Shown here: piece by piece, positions 58,501 through 64,000 of the stretch
Layout of the letters: every line of letters starts with the position of its first letter
Position numbering within the stretch: position 1 is the first letter of the stretch
Source of the DNA: Xiphophorus maculatus
Lineage: Eukaryota > Chordata > Actinopteri > Cyprinodontiformes > Poeciliidae
Length of the DNA: 64,000 bases
Assembly (NCBI RefSeq): GCF_002775205.1
Contig: NC_036445.1
Coordinates: 6,034,802-6,098,801, forward strand
Reading direction: 5' to 3'
Position numbers and translations under genes: made by a program
Notes under the pieces: model-generated
Told to the model about the DNA's origin: nothing
The model's input: only the letters and a program-made list of their open reading frames with translations
Database searches by the model: none

Positions 58501-61500
58501 CAAGAGTGGAAATTAATGGTATTAAACAGAGAAAACCCTCATTATTATGGATAGATGGTCATTATTATCATCATCCATCTGCTACTACTGGGTTGTGGAA
58601 GAGACTGAACACACATTAGGCAGGGACACTGGTTCAAAGTTACTTTTTATCTTTTTCTTTAGGTGTCTTTTACTCATGCAAAGTACAGTAGATTGATAGT
58701 AAGGTGCACATCAGCTTCAAAGTTTTTTGGCCTTGTCCACAATGATTTTTAGTCATTGCATTTCTTGTTTTTAAATAGTTTACTACAAGTATGGCATTAT
58801 TTCCAGAAAAGTCAGGAAATATCATCCAAAAATGTCCAACTGTCTGTGTCAGGCCTATTTATGACAATGTGATGAATTCACTAAAATACACTAAAAACAA
58901 AGGAAGACACATTGAGCTTTTGCTTAAAGCAGCTTCAGGTGAATTCCACTTTTCAAACCCAGATTTTCTTATTTTTGTCCAATACTACAATTGCGTATGT
59001 ATGTTGTTTAAGCATTGCTAATCAGAGGTTATTTTACAAAGATTAAAGATCATACAAATGCTAAAATACTACATATAATTTAACTGCATAATCTACTCCC
59101 ATTTCCATTTTCTGATAGCTGTTTGGTTTAGCTGGTTGCAAAAATGTGAGAAATTATGACCCATCTGTCCTGCTGCTAGATTTAGTTTCCCTTTAGTAGA
59201 TTACGAGTAAAATCTAAAAATGAATTAAATCATTGGTTGTAAAAGTACATGGTTGACTGGGGAAGAAAAAGGAAAAAAAAAACTAACTCCTGTGGCTCCA
59301 ATTTGTACCCCAAACAGTCAGGTACCAAACAACCAAAAGGGTGAAATGTCCATTATGAAGATGTGTCTAAGGTCAAAAGTTTTAGTTTGTGAGATACCTG
59401 TTTTCAAATAGTTGCATATTAATTATCGGCAGAAAAATCTAACAACTGATTTTTTGCCATTAGAAAAGTGTTCCACATGGACACTTCTGGAATACTGTTA
59501 ACATAACATCCACTTATTTAAAATTATATTTTTTGAGGTTCCCAAAACTTCAAGTACTTTCCCAGTAAGCCCTTGCTTAAGTCTGGCTTGGCTTACACAC
59601 CTAACAGACATAGAACAAAGCTGCACAAAAACGGAGAACAAATGATAATCTTTATTGTCCTCCCAGAAATGTGTGAACATATTTATGGCAATGAAAACTA
59701 AATAATCTTTTTAAAAAATATTTTAATGTAATTTAAGACAGTGCCTTTCTTCTGAATTGAATAATGGTTTGCCGATTAGATTTGTGATCCATGAAACACC
59801 TTGAATAGACTGTTAAATATCACTACTTTTCTTGTTTACACTTTTTTCTGTCTGACTTGATTATAAAAGTTAAGACAACTACTTTAAACTTTGTCAGCAA
59901 CAAGTTTCTGCCTTGGCCTCATCTGTGAGAGGGCACCTCCATCTTCTGTCTGATAAGATGACGTTTAGCATGTGAATGAGAGGAATCCCTACAAGCTGCT
60001 CATTCACCTCAGAGTTCCTGTCATAAAATGATTAAAGGGTCTCTGCTGTCTGGTCAACCCTTCCACCCTCCTCCCCGTGTCTGTGTGTGTGTTGGCAGTA
60101 TAGAGGTACACTACAATTTATTGCTAAACCCTTCTTTGAAAAGGACTATTTTTAGGTGCCTTTTCTTGTTTATGTACCAACAATCTATCTTGGGCTGTGA
60201 AAACAGCCACTTGCATGAAGTTTGCATGATTTCACATGCAGCCCCTGATTCAGTCTTACTACCATCTGACTATGATGATGCTTGCAGAATTATAGTTGTG
60301 AGTTTTAATTGAAAGCTACAGGAAGCTGGGTACTTCATTACTCATACTCTTAAACAACAGATGATAGGAACCTGCCGTTTAGATCTTCACTAGTTAGAGA
60401 GTTAAAGTCATTTGAAGTTGTATTAATATATTATTCTGCAAAGTCCCCATTTGCCAGCATCCAATCCTTTATCAATTTCCATTTATAAGCTTTGGTATTA
60501 CTAATTTAATTTACTAACCCTTCAGAGGGAACTGAAGGGTTGGAACTGGAAAAAGACTGGAAAAAATAATTAATAGCACAGACATTCAACCTTTTAAAAG
60601 CTAAACATTTTATATTGGATTGTTTTAAATGAAACAATACCTGGATTTTTTTTTATTGTATCATAATTGATACATTCAGCATTTTGTTATTATCATGTAT
60701 TGTGTCCTCCTCAACCAAAAAGACATGGATTGCATATTTTTAATAGCATAAACCTAATACAAAAACATTTGATGCACTGGTCCCTACTCCCTTCTAAAGA
60801 ACTTATAATTTTTATTATACCACATTATGAAAGACAATTTTTACTGGTAATCCATTTTTTAAATATTTTATTTCCTTGTAAGCATTTGAAAGGGCCTTTA
60901 ACTCCACAAAAACCTCTTCTTAAAAGATGTTTGTGTCCATTATTGATTTAAATTTTCTACCTGGGAGTAGAAGACAAATGCAAGACGTAACAAAGCAATT
61001 TTTTTGAAAGCAGTAGCAACTTTGTTCAAGAGGCAGAGTTTGCAGAAATATGTGCATCAAAATTCATGCATTTGGTCTAATGGAGTAAAGTCTCACACTG
61101 AATGGCAAGCTTGAAAGAAATTAGATATTTAAGGTGGAATAAAATTATTTTTCTGCAAACTTTACTCAGGTTGGGTTTTTTTAATGGTCATCTCACATCA
61201 GCTTCAGCTCACTGGCTTTTAGAATGGTGACCATGTATTTCTATTAACCATAAGTTATTAAAAGCAGGATATGAAAAATAAGAAAATGCAGTCTTAAAAA
61301 TCTGAACAGATTATTTAAATCTTCTAACAAAACCGCTTTTGCAATTGATTTCAATATGTCATGATTGATACATTAAGCTTTTCTCATTGTGTATTCATCC
61401 CATTTTCCCTTACCAAATGTATCTACAAGCACCTGATTCACTACACTGACCTTTAAAATACACCTGAATACCTAAGGTATCACAAGTAATATGCAGACTT

Positions 61501-63903
61501 TCATCACAGATTTCTTTAAAATATCTACTGTTGTTTCAGTTAAGTCACATGTGGCCATCTTGGACTTTGGTCTTCAATAAGAGGCTAGAAGATGAGAATG
61601 GAATGTGATACAGCAGGAAAGGCAAAGTAAAAGCATTTTAAAGAGGCAGAAGCCTCAGCAATGTGCATCCAAAAATGATGGTGTTTATAAGGTTAATAAG
61701 CCATAAATAAAAATAACCTGCTGAGTTAAACGCAGGTTTGTGAGTTGCATTGATCGAAAAAGTAGTAATGTTGACTTTTTTCATTAGAGAAAATTGATGC
61801 AGAGAATCTGACAAAAAGTAAAGCCATGCATCCTAAAATTAGTGGCCACGCGTCGAGGAAAAATTAAGTCCCACGGTTCGCTGGCCTTTGTGCTGGTGGA
61901 CAATAGAGCCATGCATCCGAATCAAGCACCCCTCAGCCGTGCCCCGAGCCCCTCTTTGTCCCAGCAGAAGTCTTTCTATTGTCCCTCTCCACTCTGATGT
62001 CTTTCTTTGCCTTGCTTCGCTTCCAGACATATTCTAATGTAGTTTACTCTAGACCCCACAAATAGCACCTCCACATCAGGTCCTCGAAGGATAAAAAGAA
62101 GAAAAGAAACCCCCCATCCTGATGCTTTACCTGTGTGAGAGTGGCCATGTGGTAGGTTGAGGGTGAGTTATGGGGGTGGGGATGTTCACACGTTTGAGAG
62201 AGGAAATGGATTAACGGTCACCGGGTGAAGAGTGGTACTGGGACGTCCATGTTGCCAATCAGATGTCATTTCTCACAAATAGTGTTCAAAATGTAAAATA
62301 TTATACAGACATACAGCTTGTTTTTCAAATGGGACTGGGTGAGGGGTTTGCAGTTCACCAAAACCTCTGATTGTATTTTTCAAGAGCAGCGTATAAAGAT
62401 TTAATCCTTGTCTTTTAGAAGCCCATTTCCAAAATGACTCCCATTACAATGAATTGAATGTTTTGTTGGGTTCCAATGAGTTTTGACCTACAAAGAATCC
62501 AGACGTTTAGTTATAAGACACAAAAGGATGAAGCTTTGCTCCAAAATAAAATCAAAGAAACAGGATTACCGTTTTATCAAAGCAGATTTGCTAAATTACG
62601 GCTGGCTGTTCTTATGTCAACAGTTTGCGGCCTGCGTGACAATATAATCTTACAATCCCACCTAGGGATTTGTTTTTTGAGGGGCTTCCCATGATGCTTT
62701 AACCAGTCTGAGGTATTTATCCACAAACCTGTGCCACACCTTTTTTCTGTTTTATCTTTTATGCATTTGTTTTGGAGGTGGAAATGCTCTTTGCACATGT
62801 TAAGGAGAGGACTCTTTTCTCTTCAGGTGACTGTGGCATCAATAAAAAGGCAGTTAAACATTCAAGCCTGCAGGCCCATTGTTTATTAAGTAAGCAGATC
62901 CACCTAATGTCATCAAACTTATAACAAAGTGAAGTTATCAGCTCCTTTCCACAAAGATCTTGAGTGAAAACGATGGTATCAAAGTGAGATATTAGTCATT
63001 TGTGCTCCTTGTCAGTTTATATCTTTTCACATCTTTCTGCCAAACAACTATCCGAGGAATGTCACCCTGACCCCCAGCCTTCATAGAGAGATGCCTTGCT
63101 TGCCGTGTCACCCCACCCCCAACTCGAGCACCAACCCCTGCATCCTGTAGTTTAGGGTTAGTGGTGGTGGTCAGTGTGTTAGTGGAGCTTTGTGATGTGG
63201 GTGGGAAAAAAAGGTGGGGGTGGGGGCGGCAGTGTGGAATGCTGCTCCTCCGGTGAGGATGGGGGATGAGGAAGAGTAGAGGGGGGTGATTGAAGATTAT
63301 CCTCATCAGTTTTTTCTCCTAAATGCAGAAAAATAATACGGAAATTCAGCATTGGGTCTCCATCACTTTTGTAGTGCATGGTGATGTGAAAACTAGCTGT
63401 GGAGAAGGAATGATGAGCTTTTTATGGCTTGCTTATCTGGTTATAGGCATAACATACCAGATACTTGATAAGAGCGGTTGGGTTCTGATTTTAAACTGGG
63501 ATAAATGTTTGGTGGTCAGAGTTTGTACAAGCCAATGGTAGCCGTGAGCTAGTCAATATGGGCAAAATCATCTTCAATTTTTCCCACACAAATGAGTTGA
63601 AGAGAAATCAAGCACCCCTTCTTTCAGATTTACTGTGAGATAAATGATTTCCACACCTGGAGTTTCCCAAACCACAAGATGTTAAAGTTGAATGAGCTCC
63701 TGTTTTGTTGCCTTTCAGAGCAAGCTGCACATGGAAGGTTTCCGCAGCCTGAAGGAAGGCGAAGCGGTCGAGTTTACCTTCAAGAAGTCATCGAAGGGCC
63801 TCGAGTCGCAGCGGGTTACTGGACCGGGTGGCATCCACTGTGTGGGCAGCGAGCGGAGACCCAAAGGCAAAAAGGTCCAAAAGCGCCGCTCAAAGGGAGA
63901 CAG
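55556..63903 (+). CDS. lin28a: LIN28A RNA-binding protein, 3'-partial
   Basis: Binds the let-7 precursor loop and blocks its maturation, keeping cells undifferentiated; it also binds mRNAs. Exons in the window: 55556-55565 (only 10 coding bases: Met-Ala-Glu plus one base), 56468-56640, 63719-63903; phases 1, 0, 2. The cold-shock domain spans about residues 24-97, with CKWFNVRMGFGFLSM (29-43, RNP1-type) and VDVFVHQ (55-61, RNP2-type) split from SKLHMEGFRSLKEGEAVEF by the 7.1-kb intron 2. The RVTGPGGIHCVGSERRPKGK segment and the basic KRRSKGDR linker follow. The two CCHC zinc knuckles must be in the next exon, past the right edge. GVGVCKWFNV and RVTGPGG fit LIN28A better than LIN28B, but teleosts can carry two lin28a copies, and which one this is cannot be told. 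Start context GGCATGGCA is good. Confidence 0.93.
57793..57832 (+). mobile_element. LINE/SINE 3' tail fragment
   Basis: GACCTGGTTCTATATAAATA followed by AACTGAACTGAA resembles the 'ctatataaataaactgaactgaa' tail shared by many fish retroposons. Only the tail is visible. Confidence 0.45.
58150..58440 (+). mobile_element. Tc1-like transposase fragment
   Basis: The translation EHIIPNEKQDGSSIMLWRCF matches the Tc1 'HxIPTxKHGGGSIMLWGCF' motif. It is followed by DNA for 'agctggaaaatcttggaagaaaacctgctagaggctgcaaa' and 'caggacaacaaccctaaacacaaa' (the QDNDPKHT catalytic stretch), then 'gaatggtttacatcaaagtgt'. It is the best preserved copy of the family in the window but still frame-broken. Confidence 0.75.
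60516..60541. repeat. Perfect 10-bp-stem hairpin
   Basis: AACCCTTCAG and CTGAAGGGTT flank the six-base loop AGGGAA in lin28a intron 2. The stem is too short for a typical microRNA precursor. Confidence 0.5.
63150..63290 (+). other. G-rich tract, potential G-quadruplex
   Basis: Plus-strand G runs include GGGTGGG at about 63198, then GGTGGGGGTGGGGGCGG at about 63213-63229, and further GGGGGATGAGG / AGGGGGGTG. Four or more G3+ runs lie close together about 430 bp before lin28a exon 3. The transcript would carry the G-rich strand. Confidence 0.5.
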
Positions 63904-64000
63904 GTACGTACTGGCAAACTGGGAGGTTTTAACACAACAGAGGTTTTAACTATTTCAAGGTTTTGAATAAAAGAGAGTGAGGGTAATTTGAAAAAAAAGG

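Larger units (their letters stand above)
56641..63718 (+). other. lin28a: lin28a intron 2 (7.1 kb)
   Basis: No nested gene is recognised. It contains a LINE-like tail at about 57793-57832, a Tc1 fragment (58150-58440), a hairpin (60516-60541), a GC-rich stretch at 61840-62035 with unusual composition, and a strongly G-rich strand at 63150-63290. The remainder is AT-rich and featureless to me. Confidence 0.6.

Overview
This window is vertebrate genomic DNA, almost certainly from a teleost fish. The genes are split into many small exons with GT-AG introns. Their proteins match vertebrate families exon by exon, and the non-coding part is AT-rich and littered with short, broken DNA-transposon copies typical of fish genomes (Tc1/mariner, pogo/Tigger-like, hAT miniature elements) plus an L2-type LINE tail. 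Compact genes with short introns suggest a percomorph or cyprinodontiform-like genome, but the species cannot be fixed from the sequence alone.

Layout, left to right: (1) 2.2-11.6 kb, + strand: the 3' two thirds or more of inpp5b (inositol polyphosphate 5-phosphatase), 18 exons covering the catalytic, ASH and RhoGAP-like domains; the N-terminal PH exons lie off the left edge. (2) 16.5-27.1 kb, +: a complete coding set for mtf1 (metal-responsive transcription factor 1; six C2H2 fingers and the CQCQCAC metal cluster), followed by a 3.3-kb 3'UTR. (3) 30.5-31.05 kb, -: an unnamed four-exon gene for a ~92-94 aa coiled-coil protein, tail-to-tail with mtf1. (4) 32.0-35.7 kb, +: yrdc (threonylcarbamoyl-AMP synthase), head-to-head with the small gene across a 0.93-kb shared promoter. 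(5) 39.5-50.6 kb, -: maneal (GH99 endo-alpha-mannosidase-like), four exons. (6) 55.6-63.9 kb, +: the first three coding exons of lin28a; the zinc-knuckle exon is off the right edge.

The order and relative orientation inpp5b-mtf1-(small gene)-yrdc-maneal reproduces the human 1p34.3 block INPP5B-MTF1-C1orf122-YRDC-MANEAL, so the small gene sits exactly where C1orf122 sits, although its protein does not obviously resemble my memory of C1orf122. lin28a, which in human is about 12 Mb away at 1p36.11, is here the direct neighbour of maneal. The genes are functionally unrelated housekeeping/regulatory genes (phosphoinositide turnover, metal response, tRNA t6A synthesis, Golgi glycan trimming, let-7 control); the window is a conserved synteny block, not an operon or pathway cluster.

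The observations I rate highest are: a textbook U12-type (minor spliceosome) intron in inpp5b; an exact POU-dimer MORE motif with an E-box and inverted CCAAT box just upstream of lin28a; the unnamed small gene at the C1orf122 position; CRE-like sites at both sides of its shared promoter with yrdc; loss of the C-terminal CaaX box in inpp5b; and several intact or palindromic miniature transposons, including a hAT-type element with perfect 8-bp target-site duplications.
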